From assembly GCF_000158915.1 (NCBI RefSeq), contig NZ_GG657754.1, forward strand, positions 7,744,445 through 7,796,304: a stretch of 51,860 nucleotides of DNA, written 5' to 3'. Source of the DNA: Streptomyces himastatinicus ATCC 53653 (GTDB lineage Bacteria; Actinomycetota; Actinomycetes; Streptomycetales; Streptomycetaceae). The notes under the pieces are model-generated. The model worked only from the letters and a program-made list of their open reading frames with translations. It did not search any database and was not told the DNA's origin. The position numbers and the translations under genes were made by a program. Shown here one piece after another: positions 41,559-49,222 of the stretch. Each line of letters begins with the position of its first letter. Position 1 is the first letter of the stretch.

Positions 41559-42176
41559 TCACGTGGCGTGCATGGGGAGCAGTACCGCGGTGACGAGGGT
41601 GTCCTTGAGCCATGCTTCGTAGTCCTCGGGGGCCCAGTCGGCGTCGAGAACGAGGCTGTCGTGGACGCCGGCACTCATCAAGGCGACGGCGATGTCCACG
41701 GCCTTGGGGTGGACGCCGCAGCCGGTGGCGCGGACGCGTTCGATGACCCTCTCGACCCCGAGCCTGTTCCGTCGTGCTCCTTCCGCCTGGGTGGCCGCGA
41801 TGTCCGGGGAGACCGCGGCGCCGGTGTTCAGCATGGTGGCGATGTCGCCGCAGCGTTCCCGCGCCTGGCGGCATGCCTTGGCCAGCAGTCCCAGCAGGGT
41901 GTCGGGATCGGTCAGCTCCGCCGCCTCGGCCAACAGCTCCGGCAGGCCGGCTTCCTCATCCATCAAGTCGACCAGCCCGTTGAGCACGCCGGCCTTGGAA
42001 CCGAAATGCGCGTAGATGGTCTGCGGCGCGACCCCGGCTTCTTTGGCGATGGAGCGGATCGGTGTGCGGGCATAGCCGTGTTCGGCGAACAGCCTGCGCG
42101 CGGCGGTGAGGATCGTGCGCAGCGTGAGCGCCTCGCGTCGATCACGCAGCCGGACGACTCCCGGCAGATCCGACAT
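41559..42176 (-). CDS. TetR-family transcriptional regulator
   Basis: 205 residues. N-terminal helix-turn-helix TILTAARRLFAEHGYARTPIRSIAKEAGVAPQTIYAHFGSKAGVL (about 20-65) is typical of TetR. The C-terminal ligand domain is not assignable to a known ligand. Divergent from an NAD(P)-binding SDR gene, with a palindromic operator candidate between them, so it probably represses that gene and itself. No clear ribosome binding site before the ATG. Confidence 0.9.
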   Translation of the reverse strand: MSDLPGVVRLRDRREALTLRTILTAARRLFAEHGYARTPIRSIAKEAGVAPQTIYAHFGSKAGVLNGLVDLMDEEAGLPELLAEAAELTDPDTLLGLLAKACRQARERCGDIATMLNTGAAVSPDIAATQAEGARRNRLGVERVIERVRATGCGVHPKAVDIAVALMSAGVHDSLVLDADWAPEDYEAWLKDTLVTAVLLPMHAT

Positions 42177-42192
42177 GTGTATGCTCCCGATT

Positions 42193-42225
42193 AGAACGTT
42201 GTTCCAAGTTCTGGAACGTCATTCT
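42193..42225. promoter_or_regulatory. Operator candidate for the TetR regulator
   Basis: Core palindrome GTTCCAAGTTCTGGAAC at 42201-42217 (perfect 6-bp arms, five-base centre), extending with AGAA/TTCT ends to 33 bp with 11 of 14 arm positions paired. It lies 16 bp from the regulator start and 38 bp from the SDR gene start. Confidence 0.65.
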
Positions 42226-42263
42226 GTAGCCTACCAAGCTGCCGCGACAGGAGGGAGAACCGC

Positions 42264-42965
42264 ATGAAGCTCGTGGTTTTCGGGGCGAACGGCCCGACAG
42301 GGCGACTTGTCACCCAGCGGGCGCTGGCGGAGGGCCATGCCGTGACGGCCGTGACCCGGCGGCCCGAAGCCTTCCCGATCGAGAATCCGCACCTGCGGGT
42401 GGCGGGCGCCGATGCTCTGGACGCGGCGATGGTGGATGAGGTGGTGGCCGGCCATGACGGCGTTGTATCGGTCCTCGGCGTCCCGTACACCAAGGAGCCG
42501 GTCACGATCTACTCGCAGGGTGCGCGGAACATCGTGGCGGCGATGAACCGGCACGACCTGCGGCGGCTGGTATGCGTGACCTCGATCGGCGTGCACCCCC
42601 AACTCGCACCCGAGGAGAAGTTCTTCTACCGCAAAGTGGTCGGGCCGATCCTGTTGTCGATGGGGCGCCCGCTGTACGAGGACGCGCGCCGCATGGAGGA
42701 GATCGTGCGCGCCACCGATCTCGACTGGACGATCGTCCGCCCCTCAGGACTGTTCGACGCCACGACGGTCACCGACTACCGCATCGCCGTCGCGCCCGAG
42801 CGGCTGCCCGGCATGTTCACCTCCCGCGCCGACCTGGCCGACGTGCTCCTGCGCGAGGCCACCGGCGATCAGCACGTACGCGCCTGCATCGAGGTGATCA
42901 CCACTCAGGGCACCCCGAGCTACGCCCGCGTGTTCCTCAAAGAGGCGTTGCATATCGGCGCATGA
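42264..42965 (+). CDS. NAD(P)-binding SDR / NmrA-like protein
   Basis: 233 residues, atypical short-chain dehydrogenase fold. The nucleotide motif is FGANGPTGRLV near the N-terminus, followed by AVTRRPE and CVTSIGVHP. The usual YxxxK catalytic pair is not clear, so it may be a redox sensor or flavin/quinone reductase-like protein rather than a dehydrogenase. ATG with AGGAGGGAGAA upstream, an excellent site. Under the control of the adjacent TetR gene by position. Confidence 0.85.
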   Translation: MKLVVFGANGPTGRLVTQRALAEGHAVTAVTRRPEAFPIENPHLRVAGADALDAAMVDEVVAGHDGVVSVLGVPYTKEPVTIYSQGARNIVAAMNRHDLRRLVCVTSIGVHPQLAPEEKFFYRKVVGPILLSMGRPLYEDARRMEEIVRATDLDWTIVRPSGLFDATTVTDYRIAVAPERLPGMFTSRADLADVLLREATGDQHVRACIEVITTQGTPSYARVFLKEALHIGA

Positions 42966-43111
42966 CCCCGCGCCGGTGGGCCGGGTGTGTGTGGGCGGTG
43001 TGGAGGTGCCACCCCGGTGCCGGGGCTGTCGGTGGGGGCCGTTAAGTTACAGGGCCCGCGTATCGGTCTGATGCGCGGTCATCGCCATGCTCTTCAACGG
43101 GGAGAACCGCT

Positions 43112-43633
43112 CTGTCCACGAACGCACCGCCGCCCGGCGGCCACAGCCCTTCCTACCCGGCGCAGCAGCCGTACCCGTACGGCCAGCCCCAGTACGGCCA
43201 GCAGCCGCCGCACGGCCAGCCGCAGTACGGTCAGCCCTACCCGGGTACGCCCGCTCCGCCGCCTCCGCCCCGGCGCGGCTTCTTCAGCCGCTTCAACCTC
43301 AAGACCAAGATCCAGATGATCGCCGGTGTCTTGGTCGCGATCTTCTGCGGTATCTGGTACGGGGTGCTGGGCCACGACAGCCCCGACACCGGCCCGGCCA
43401 ACACGGACAGCACCAGCGCGTCCTCCGCCGAGGTCGGCGACTGCCTCCAGAAGAAGGGCACCGACACCGATCCGGACCTCACCATCGTGGACTGCGGTGG
43501 CGCCACCGCGGACTACAAGGTGAAGCAGCGTGAGGCGATGGACTACAGCTGCGATCCGCAGTACGCCACGTACCAGCTGACGCGGAACGGCAGGCCGCAG
43601 TTCACGCTGTGCATGGAGCGCATCAGCAAGTAG
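43112..43633 (+). CDS. Pro/Gln/Tyr-rich membrane protein with apparent CTG start
   Basis: 173 residues if started at CTG (43112), which has GGGGAG at 43099-43104 and seven bases of spacing. No ATG, GTG or TTG occurs in frame until the ATG at 43316 inside the membrane helix. The N-terminus is a PYGQPQYGQQPPHGQPQYGQ-type disordered region, then RRGFFSRFNLKTK, one helix (about 69-85) and an exported domain with four cysteines (CLQKKG, VDCGGA, SCDPQY, LCMERI) that probably form two disulfides. Family with no known function. Followed by a perfect 21-bp terminator. Confidence 0.75.
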   Translation: MSTNAPPPGGHSPSYPAQQPYPYGQPQYGQQPPHGQPQYGQPYPGTPAPPPPPRRGFFSRFNLKTKIQMIAGVLVAIFCGIWYGVLGHDSPDTGPANTDSTSASSAEVGDCLQKKGTDTDPDLTIVDCGGATADYKVKQREAMDYSCDPQYATYQLTRNGRPQFTLCMERISK

Positions 43634-43658
43634 CACGTGGGTCAGTAGGGCCGGTGCG

Positions 43659-43704
43659 CTCCGGGCCGTGTGCTCCGCCATCCGGCGGAGCACACGGCCC
43701 GGAG
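43659..43704 (+). terminator. Intrinsic terminator
   Basis: Perfect 21-bp stem (43659-43679 with 43684-43704), ATCC loop and a following TGTTTTGT, so a canonical rho-independent terminator for the Pro/Gln-rich membrane protein gene. Confidence 0.93.
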
Positions 43705-44067
43705 TGTTTTGTGGGCGTCGTCGGTGGGTGGGCGGAACGGGCCGGTGGGGCGCCCTGACCGGATGCCGGGTGCGGGCTTCGTCTCGGTTCCGGTGGTTGG
43801 AGCATTGGGGGGCGATGGGGCCGGGTCCCGCCGTTGCCTTCGGACGGTTCGCTCGGGCGAGGGCCGGTGGCGGCTCCGCGCCTTCGTGGCGTGGGGCGGT
43901 GCCGGGCTGTGGGCTCGTCAGGGGCGTCCACTACCGGTTGGAGGTGGCTCACGGACACGGGGACCGTGGTATCCGGCGTGGCCGGTGTCTGTGAGCCGAC
44001 TCAATGTCACTGGCCGTCAGACGGCGACGGCGCGGCTTGGCCCCCGGGCCCTGTCCATGCTCCATCG
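43705..44067. other. Intergenic stretch without recognised content
   Basis: About 360 bp of G-rich sequence between a terminator on the plus strand and one for the minus-strand DUF397 gene. Open frames cross it on the plus strand, but they have no ribosome binding sites, run into the antisense of DUF397 and lack a protein-like composition. It does not share the repeat modules seen elsewhere. Confidence 0.5.
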
Positions 44068-44097
44068 CCGAAGGCGCGACGAAAGCCGCGCCTTCGG
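44068..44097 (-). terminator. Terminator of the XRE-DUF397 operon
   Basis: CCGAAGGCGCG and CGCGCCTTCGG form a perfect 11-bp stem with loop ACGAAAGC, right after the DUF397 stop. Confidence 0.8.
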
Positions 44098-44099
44098 GA

Positions 44100-44288
44100 T
44101 CAGAGTTCGCCGTTCGCGGCAGCGGTGACGAAGTCGCCGAAGGCGGCGGGGGAGAGCAGCAGGACGGGCCCGTCGGGGTTCTTGGAGTCGCGGATGGCCA
44201 TCCGGCCGGGTATCTCGGCAACCTCCACGCATTCGCCGCCGTCGTCCGCGCTGTAGCTCGACTTGCGCCACTCAGGACTGCGTTCCAT
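44100..44288 (-). CDS. DUF397 protein
   Basis: 62 residues with the family pattern WRKSSYSADDGGECVEVAE..MAIRDSKNPDGPVLLLSPAAFGDFV. Such proteins are encoded next to XRE/DUF5753 regulators in Streptomyces developmental loci (whiJ-like), where the small protein is thought to bind or inhibit the regulator. The ATG lies inside the 3' end of the upstream XRE gene (17-base overlap), so the two are coupled. Confidence 0.93.
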   Translation of the reverse strand: MERSPEWRKSSYSADDGGECVEVAEIPGRMAIRDSKNPDGPVLLLSPAAFGDFVTAAANGEL

Positions 44289-45096
44289 AGCGTTCCTCCA
44301 TCACGTGCGCGATCAGATCTGCCGAGTCCTGTACGGACAGGGCGGCAGCCTGCAAGTGAGCGTAACGAAGGCTGAGATCGCCGACGTACTCCGGATCGGC
44401 GGTCATGTAGCCCGCTCTGCGCGTCTCGTCGTACGCCAACTCCGGGCTGTTCTTGAAGCGCAGCAGCGCGAAAGCCCCACCAAAACCTGCATGTGCTCCG
44501 GCCGTGAACGGCAGGATCTGGATGTGCACGTGCGGGTGATCGCGGAAACTCAACAGGTGCGCCAGTTGGGCCCGCATCACGTCCCGACCGCCGATCTCCT
44601 GGCGCAGCACCCCTTCGCCGAATACGGCCCACAGCAGCGGCGGGCGCTTCCTGTGAAGGATCTGCTGGCGTGACAGTCGCTGCTCCAGCTTTGATTCGAG
44701 CTGGTCCTTGCTGAGCACGCTGAGCACCGCCCGTGCGTAGTCCGGGGTCTGTAGCAGGCCGTTCACCACGGTCATCTCGAACACGAACTTCTGGGCGGCT
44801 TCGGCCTCCAGCTCGCTGTGATCCTTGAGTTCGAGGGGCACGCCGAAGCGCAGAGCCATCTCCAGCAGCCGCAGGAGCGCGCCGCCCGTGTTCAGCACGT
44901 CGTCCAGCTGTCTGGTGAAGCGATTGGTCGGGATCTTCTTGGCCGTCTCGTACTGACCGATCAGCGAACCGGTGCAGTAGACCTTGCCGCCCAACTGATC
45001 CTGCGTGAGCCCGGCGGCCTCGCGATATCGGCGTAGCTCCGCGCCAAGGTGATGCATCGGAGACGTAGTCGGGTCCAGCTTTCGGATGTTCGGCAT
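44272..45096 (-). CDS. XRE-family DNA-binding protein with DUF5753 domain
   Basis: 274 residues. Helix-turn-helix at about 15-70 (LGAELRRYREAAGLTQDQLGGKVYCTGSLIGQYETAKKIP) and a DUF5753 domain from about 95 (VNGLLQTPDYARAVL, RQQIL, VHIQILPF). It belongs to the WhiJ/BldB-associated regulator group. The ATG at 45096 is preceded by GGGGG with six bases of spacing. An upstream in-frame extension to 45183 overlaps the divergent gene and lacks homology. It reads divergently from an anti-sigma-like ATPase gene. Confidence 0.9.
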   Translation of the reverse strand: MPNIRKLDPTTSPMHHLGAELRRYREAAGLTQDQLGGKVYCTGSLIGQYETAKKIPTNRFTRQLDDVLNTGGALLRLLEMALRFGVPLELKDHSELEAEAAQKFVFEMTVVNGLLQTPDYARAVLSVLSKDQLESKLEQRLSRQQILHRKRPPLLWAVFGEGVLRQEIGGRDVMRAQLAHLLSFRDHPHVHIQILPFTAGAHAGFGGAFALLRFKNSPELAYDETRRAGYMTADPEYVGDLSLRYAHLQAAALSVQDSADLIAHVMEERYGTQS

Positions 45097-45107
45097 GACA
45101 GCCCCCA

Positions 45108-45123
45108 ACAACCAGCACGTTGT
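45108..45123. promoter_or_regulatory. Inverted repeat between the XRE and ATPase genes
   Basis: ACAAC-CAGCAC-GTTGT, perfect 5-bp arms, in the 73-bp divergent promoter region. A plausible binding site for the adjacent XRE protein. Confidence 0.4.
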
Positions 45124-45169
45124 GTTCTTGCGGTAGCCCACGGTAATCGTCCGGATCCACTCTTGTGTC

Positions 45170-45574
45170 GTGAACGAAGACATTGCGTACCCGCCGCCCC
45201 ACTACCACCTGACCTTCACCACGCTGTCCGCGCATGCGGCCCGCCACATCCGACGTATCGTCCGTACGTTCCTCGCCATGTGGGACATGCCGCACCTGGC
45301 CGAGCCCGCCGGGCTGGCCGTGACCGAGCTGCTCGCCAACGTGATCAAGCACGTGCCCGGCGGGAGCTGCACCGTGGTGCTGCTCGCGCAGGAGGGGAAG
45401 CTGCGGGTCGAGGTCGGCGACGCCTCGTCTGTCGTGCCCGTCAGGCGGGCCGCCGGGCCGTGGGAGGAGAACGGGCGGGGGCTGGCGATGGTGGAGCTGG
45501 TCACGGACGCTTGGGGCGTGGAGCGGAACCAAGGCCGACCAGGGAAGAAGGTGTGGTTCGAGCTCAAAGCGTGA
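45170..45574 (+). CDS. HATPase-domain protein, anti-sigma factor (RsbW/SpoIIAB)-like
   Basis: 134 residues of the GHKL ATPase fold: N box LAVTELLANVIKHVPGG with N57, short G1 segment VEVGDAS and G2 NGRGLAMVELVTDAWG. Such single-domain kinases bind ATP and often phosphorylate anti-anti-sigma factors. In Streptomyces they also accompany XRE-DUF397 pairs, as here. No cognate sigma gene is in the window. GTG start, without a strong ribosome binding site. Confidence 0.87.
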   Translation: MNEDIAYPPPHYHLTFTTLSAHAARHIRRIVRTFLAMWDMPHLAEPAGLAVTELLANVIKHVPGGSCTVVLLAQEGKLRVEVGDASSVVPVRRAAGPWEENGRGLAMVELVTDAWGVERNQGRPGKKVWFELKA

Positions 45575-45639
45575 GGCGGGGTGTCTCACACCGTGGGCGG
45601 CGGGCTGGACGCGAATGAAGACCCCGTACCCTTGTCCGG

Positions 45640-46989
45640 GTGACCGTGAACGCTGAATCCCACGCCGGTGGCAACACCTGGCAGTCCCTTCCCGCGGCGC
45701 AGCAGCCTGACTGGCCGGACCAAGAGGCTCTGCGCGAGGTAATCGCTGAGCTCGAGGCCTATCCGCCGCTCGTCTTCGCGGGCGAGTGCGACCAGCTGCG
45801 GCACCGCCTGGGGGCCGTGGCCCGGGGTGAGGCGTTTCTGCTTCAGGGCGGTGACTGCGCCGAGGCCTTCGACGGGGTGGGCGCCGACCAGATCCGTAAC
45901 AAGCTGAAGACGCTCCTCCAGATGGGCGCCGTGCTGACCTACGCCGGGTCCGTCCCGGTGGTGAAGGTCGGCCGGATCGCCGGGCAGTACAGCAAGCCGC
46001 GCTCGAAGCCGACCGAGACCCGCGACGGGGTGACCCTGCCGACGTACCGCGGCGACTCCGTCAACGGCTTCGAGTTCACGGAGGAGGCGCGGATCCCGGA
46101 TCCGCAGCGGCTGAAGCGGATGTACCAGGCGTCGGCCTCGACGCTGAACCTGGTCCGCGCCTTCACCACCGGCGGCTACGCCGATCTGCGGCAGGTGCAC
46201 GCCTGGAACCAGGACTTCGTGAAGTCGTCCCCGTCGGGGCAGCGCTACGAGGCGCTGGCGCGCGAGATCGACCGCGCGATGAACTTCATGAACGCCTGCG
46301 GGGTGGACCCGGAGGAGTTCAAGACCGTCGAGTTCTTCTCGTCGCACGAGGCCCTGGTCCTGGACTACGAGTCGGCGATGACCCGTACCGACTCGCGGAC
46401 CGGCGACCTGTACGACGTGTCCGGCCACATGGTGTGGATCGGTGAGCGCACCCGGCAGCTGGACGGGGCGCACATCGAGTTCGCGTCGAAGGTCCGTAAC
46501 CCGGTGGGCGTGAAGCTGGGCCCTACGACCACGCCCGAAGAGGCGCTGACGCTGATCGACAAGATCGACCCGGACCGCGAGCCGGGCCGTCTCACCTTCA
46601 TCACGCGGATGGGCGCGGACAAGGTCCGCGACAAGCTGCCGCACCTGGTGGAGAAGGTCACCGCGTCCGGTGCGCAGGTCGCGTGGGTCTGCGACCCGAT
46701 GCACGGCAACACCTTCGAGGCCGCGTCGGGCCACAAGACGCGCCGCTTCGACGATGTGCTGGACGAGGTCAAGGGCTTCTTCGAGGTCCACAAGGAGCTG
46801 GGCACCCACCCGGGTGGCATCCATGTGGAGCTGACCGGTGACGACGTCACGGAGTGCGTGGGCGGCGGCGACGAGATCTTCGTCGACGATCTGCACCAGC
46901 GGTACGAGACGGCCTGCGACCCGCGGCTGAACCGCAGCCAGTCGCTCGACCTGGCGTTCCTGGTCGCGGAGATGTACCGGGACCAGTAG
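45640..46989 (+). CDS. aroH: 3-deoxy-D-arabino-heptulosonate 7-phosphate synthase, class II
   Basis: First step of aromatic amino-acid synthesis: PEP plus erythrose 4-phosphate gives DAHP. 449 residues, plant/actinobacterial class II type. Signatures are FLLQGGDCAEAF (metal Cys), TYRGDSVNGFEF, HEALVLDYE, GERTRQLDGAHIEF, KLGPTTTPEE, WVCDPMHGNT and GGIHVELTGDDVTECVGG. The GTG is preceded by TACCCT with exactly seven bases between and has no ribosome binding site, so it is a leaderless candidate. It is followed by an 11-bp terminator. Together with trpEG and trpD it makes the window rich in aromatic biosynthesis. Confidence 0.95.
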   Translation: MTVNAESHAGGNTWQSLPAAQQPDWPDQEALREVIAELEAYPPLVFAGECDQLRHRLGAVARGEAFLLQGGDCAEAFDGVGADQIRNKLKTLLQMGAVLTYAGSVPVVKVGRIAGQYSKPRSKPTETRDGVTLPTYRGDSVNGFEFTEEARIPDPQRLKRMYQASASTLNLVRAFTTGGYADLRQVHAWNQDFVKSSPSGQRYEALAREIDRAMNFMNACGVDPEEFKTVEFFSSHEALVLDYESAMTRTDSRTGDLYDVSGHMVWIGERTRQLDGAHIEFASKVRNPVGVKLGPTTTPEEALTLIDKIDPDREPGRLTFITRMGADKVRDKLPHLVEKVTASGAQVAWVCDPMHGNTFEAASGHKTRRFDDVLDEVKGFFEVHKELGTHPGGIHVELTGDDVTECVGGGDEIFVDDLHQRYETACDPRLNRSQSLDLAFLVAEMYRDQ

Positions 46990-47008
46990 AGATCATTCAT
47001 ACGCAGGT

Positions 47009-47037
47009 GGGGCGCGGATCACATCGATCCGCGCCCC
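47009..47037 (+). terminator. Terminator of the DAHP synthase gene
   Basis: GGGGCGCGGAT and ATCCGCGCCCC form a perfect 11-bp stem with a seven-base loop, 19 bases after the stop codon. Confidence 0.85.
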
Positions 47038-47066
47038 TCGGCGTTGTAAGGCTCCGGCATGACAGG

Positions 47067-47085
47067 TAAGGTAAGGGTTACCTTA
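47067..47085 (+). promoter_or_regulatory. Iron box (IdeR/DmdR1-type operator)
   Basis: TAAGGTAAGGGTTACCTTA is a perfect 19-bp palindrome (8-3-8) like the DmdR1/IdeR consensus TTAGGTTAGGCTAACCTAA in length and pattern. It lies 25 bp before the bfd start and should make bfd repressed by iron. Confidence 0.85.
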
Positions 47086-47110
47086 TTGATCAACGCTGGA
47101 GAGTCTGCCC

Positions 47111-47359
47111 GTGTACGTCTGCTCATGCTTCGGGATCACCGAGAAGCAGGTGCGCGAGCACGCGTCCACGGGCGCGTGCACACCGCGCCAGATCGCCGGT
47201 GCCTGCAAGGCGGGCACGGACTGCGGTTCCTGCGTACGCAAGATCCAGGCGCTGCTGGGCCGGGGCGCGTGCCCGCGCCGCGAGGCCCCGCTCGAGCCCG
47301 TCGCGCTGCCTGCCGCGGCGGCGGTCGAGGTCGAGGTAGAGGCCGCCGAAGCCGCCTAG
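47111..47359 (+). CDS. bfd: Bacterioferritin-associated ferredoxin
   Basis: 82 residues. [2Fe-2S] ligands C4, C6, C38 and C41 (VCSC and TDCGSC) match Bfd, which reduces ferric iron in bacterioferritin to release it. Additional cysteines are at 23 and 32. The C-terminal 25 residues are an Ala/Val/Glu tail beyond the usual domain. GTG start. An iron box upstream implies induction in iron starvation, when stored iron is needed. Convergent with bfr, with only 17 bp between the stops. Confidence 0.92.
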   Translation: MYVCSCFGITEKQVREHASTGACTPRQIAGACKAGTDCGSCVRKIQALLGRGACPRREAPLEPVALPAAAAVEVEVEAAEAA

Positions 47360-47376
47360 CCTGCCGTCCTGGCCCG

Positions 47377-47856
47377 TCAGCTGCTCGGCTGCTCGATCTG
47401 CTGGGCGATGTAGAGCGCCTCACCGAGCTTCTCGATCAGATCGAGCTGGGTGTCGAGGTAGTCGATGTGCTCCTCCTCGTCGGCGAGGATGCTCTCGAAG
47501 ATGTTGGCCGAGGTGATGTCGCCCTTGGACCGCATCAGCTCGATGCCGCGCTTGAGGCGGTCGATGGCCTCCAGCTCCACCTGACGGTCGGCCTGGAACA
47601 TCTCGGTGACGGTCTGGCCCACCCGCACGTGGAAGAGCCGCTGGTAATTCGGGAGACCATCCAGAAGGAGGATCCGGTCGGTGAGCATCTCCGCGTGCTT
47701 CATCTCATCGAACGACTCCGACCGGGTGTATGCGGCCAGTCGTGTCCAGCCAAAGTTGTCCTGCATCTTCGAATGCAGAAAGTACTGATTGATGGCTGTC
47801 AGCTCGCCGGTCAGCTGCTCGTTGAGGAATTCCAGAACCTCGGGGTCGCCCTGCAT
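47377..47856 (-). CDS. bfr: Bacterioferritin
   Basis: Heme-containing iron-storage protein forming a 24-subunit cage. 159 residues with all ferroxidase ligands in place (E18, E51, H54, E94, E127, H130) and the heme ligand M52. ATG start with AAGGAG upstream. No iron box is visible before it, so unlike bfd it may be regulated differently, consistent with storage when iron is plentiful. Confidence 0.96.
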   Translation of the reverse strand: MQGDPEVLEFLNEQLTGELTAINQYFLHSKMQDNFGWTRLAAYTRSESFDEMKHAEMLTDRILLLDGLPNYQRLFHVRVGQTVTEMFQADRQVELEAIDRLKRGIELMRSKGDITSANIFESILADEEEHIDYLDTQLDLIEKLGEALYIAQQIEQPSS

Positions 47857-48016
47857 CGAAGGGGCTCCTTCCCATCAGAAGGGGGAATGCCAGGTTCCGG
47901 CATCGTTGCATCGCCGCAGCTGGGGCGTCCAGCAAGGGCACGCTTAGTGCGAGTTGCCCGGTCGCCGCCCCGGCGCCGCATGCCCTGGTCCCGACCACCC
48001 CCGGCGGTCTGAGAGC

Positions 48017-48649
48017 ATGGAGTCCATGGGTCAGTCGGAGCACCGTGAGGGAGAGCTTGCGCAGCTGCCCCCGGGGCAGCGACTCCAGCGCGGGTGGCCG
48101 GTTACGCACTATGGGCCGGTCCCGAAATTCCGGCCGGACCGCTGGGAGTTCCGCGTGTTCGGCGCGACGGCGGACGGGGAGAAGCACTGCTGGTCGCATG
48201 AGGAGTTCTCCGCCCTTCCGTACTCGACGGTCGTCGCCGATCTGCACTGCGTCACCAAGTTCTCCATGCTGGGCGCGGAATGGGGCGGCGTCGCGGCGAG
48301 CGAGATCGTCAAGCTCGCACCGCCGGCGCCCGACGTCACGCACGTCATGGTGTGGGCGGAGTACGGATTCAGCTCGAATCTGCGGCTGACGGATTTCATG
48401 ACCGAGGCGGCCATGTTCGCCACCCACAAGGACGGCGAGCTGCTGACCGCCGAGCACGGCTTCCCGCTGCGGCTGATCGTCCCGCACCTCTACGCCTGGA
48501 AGGGCCCGAAGTGGGTCCGCGGCGTCGAGTACATGACCGCCGACCGGCGCGGTTTCTGGGAAGAGCGCGGCTATCACAACATCGGCGACCCCTGGAGCGA
48601 GCAGCGCTACACGTACCAGGAGGAGCCGGGGGACGGCCCCGAGCTGTAG
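48017..48649 (+). CDS. Sulfite-oxidase-like molybdopterin protein
   Basis: 210 residues, single oxidoreductase molybdopterin-binding domain (YuiH-like short form). The expected Mo-ligand cysteine is C78 in VVADLHCVTKFSML. TEAAMFATHKDGELLTAEHGFPLRLIVPHLYAWKGPKWV matches the C-terminal half of the domain. No dimerisation domain, heme domain or signal peptide, so it works in the cytoplasm. The substrate is unknown. ATG codons at 48017 and 48026 are both possible starts. The first has no ribosome binding site and the second has GGAG only three bases away. Confidence 0.85.
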   Translation: MESMGQSEHREGELAQLPPGQRLQRGWPVTHYGPVPKFRPDRWEFRVFGATADGEKHCWSHEEFSALPYSTVVADLHCVTKFSMLGAEWGGVAASEIVKLAPPAPDVTHVMVWAEYGFSSNLRLTDFMTEAAMFATHKDGELLTAEHGFPLRLIVPHLYAWKGPKWVRGVEYMTADRRGFWEERGYHNIGDPWSEQRYTYQEEPGDGPEL

Positions 48650-48661
48650 GCCGCCTTTTGC

Positions 48662-49180
48662 TCAGTCGGTGCGGCTGGACCAGCCCTCGGGGAGGGCGCC
48701 GGGCGCCGTCGCGATGACCGACTCGTCGTCCGTGCCGACGTGCTCGAAGAGGGTGATCCTGGCGAACTCGGGCACGACGTACACCGGGTACGTCGGGCCC
48801 TGGTCGCGGTAGGCGCGCATCGCGTCGAGGTGGTCGTTCTGGTAGCAGACGGTGCGTTCGCCGTGCTCCTCGACCCAGTGCGGGAAGAAGATCACGCCGT
48901 GCAGGCGGCGCTTGCGCGGCATGACGTTCACCGAGACGGAGGTGCCGGTGGGCTCGTTCCAGGAGATCTTGAAGCTGTCGTCGTCCAGTTGGACCAGATC
49001 GACGTGCTGGCCCTTGACCCAGCGGCCGCCGACCATGCCGGAGTGGATGCGGTAGTCGATGGTGTGGTCGTTCTTCACGTACATCTCGTACTGCCAGCCG
49101 TTGGCGTACGTGTAGATGAAGCGGTGGCCGACGATCCCGGAGAGGTCCTGCGGGGGGACGGGGTTGGCGACGGTGGTCAT
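48662..49180 (-). CDS. padA: Phenolic acid decarboxylase
   Basis: Non-oxidative decarboxylation of p-coumaric/ferulic acid to vinyl phenols. 172 residues, near the family length. Active-site residues are recognisable: the Tyr pair in FIYTYANGWQYE, Arg in DYRIHSGMVGGRWVKGQ and Glu in ISWNEPTGTSV. ATG start with GGAGGCAG upstream. Divergent from a MarR-type gene with a marked palindromic operator between, so inducible by its substrate in the manner of PadR/MarR-controlled systems. Confidence 0.93.
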   Translation of the reverse strand: MTTVANPVPPQDLSGIVGHRFIYTYANGWQYEMYVKNDHTIDYRIHSGMVGGRWVKGQHVDLVQLDDDSFKISWNEPTGTSVSVNVMPRKRRLHGVIFFPHWVEEHGERTVCYQNDHLDAMRAYRDQGPTYPVYVVPEFARITLFEHVGTDDESVIATAPGALPEGWSSRTD

Positions 49181-49222
49181 GGTCTGCCTCCTCGGGGTGG
49201 GTCTGGGTTCGGCTGACCATTC

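Noticed and set aside
43705..44256. Plus-strand ORFs in the gap before DUF397
   Set aside because: No ribosome binding site, no domain, and they overlap a terminator and the antisense of DUF397.
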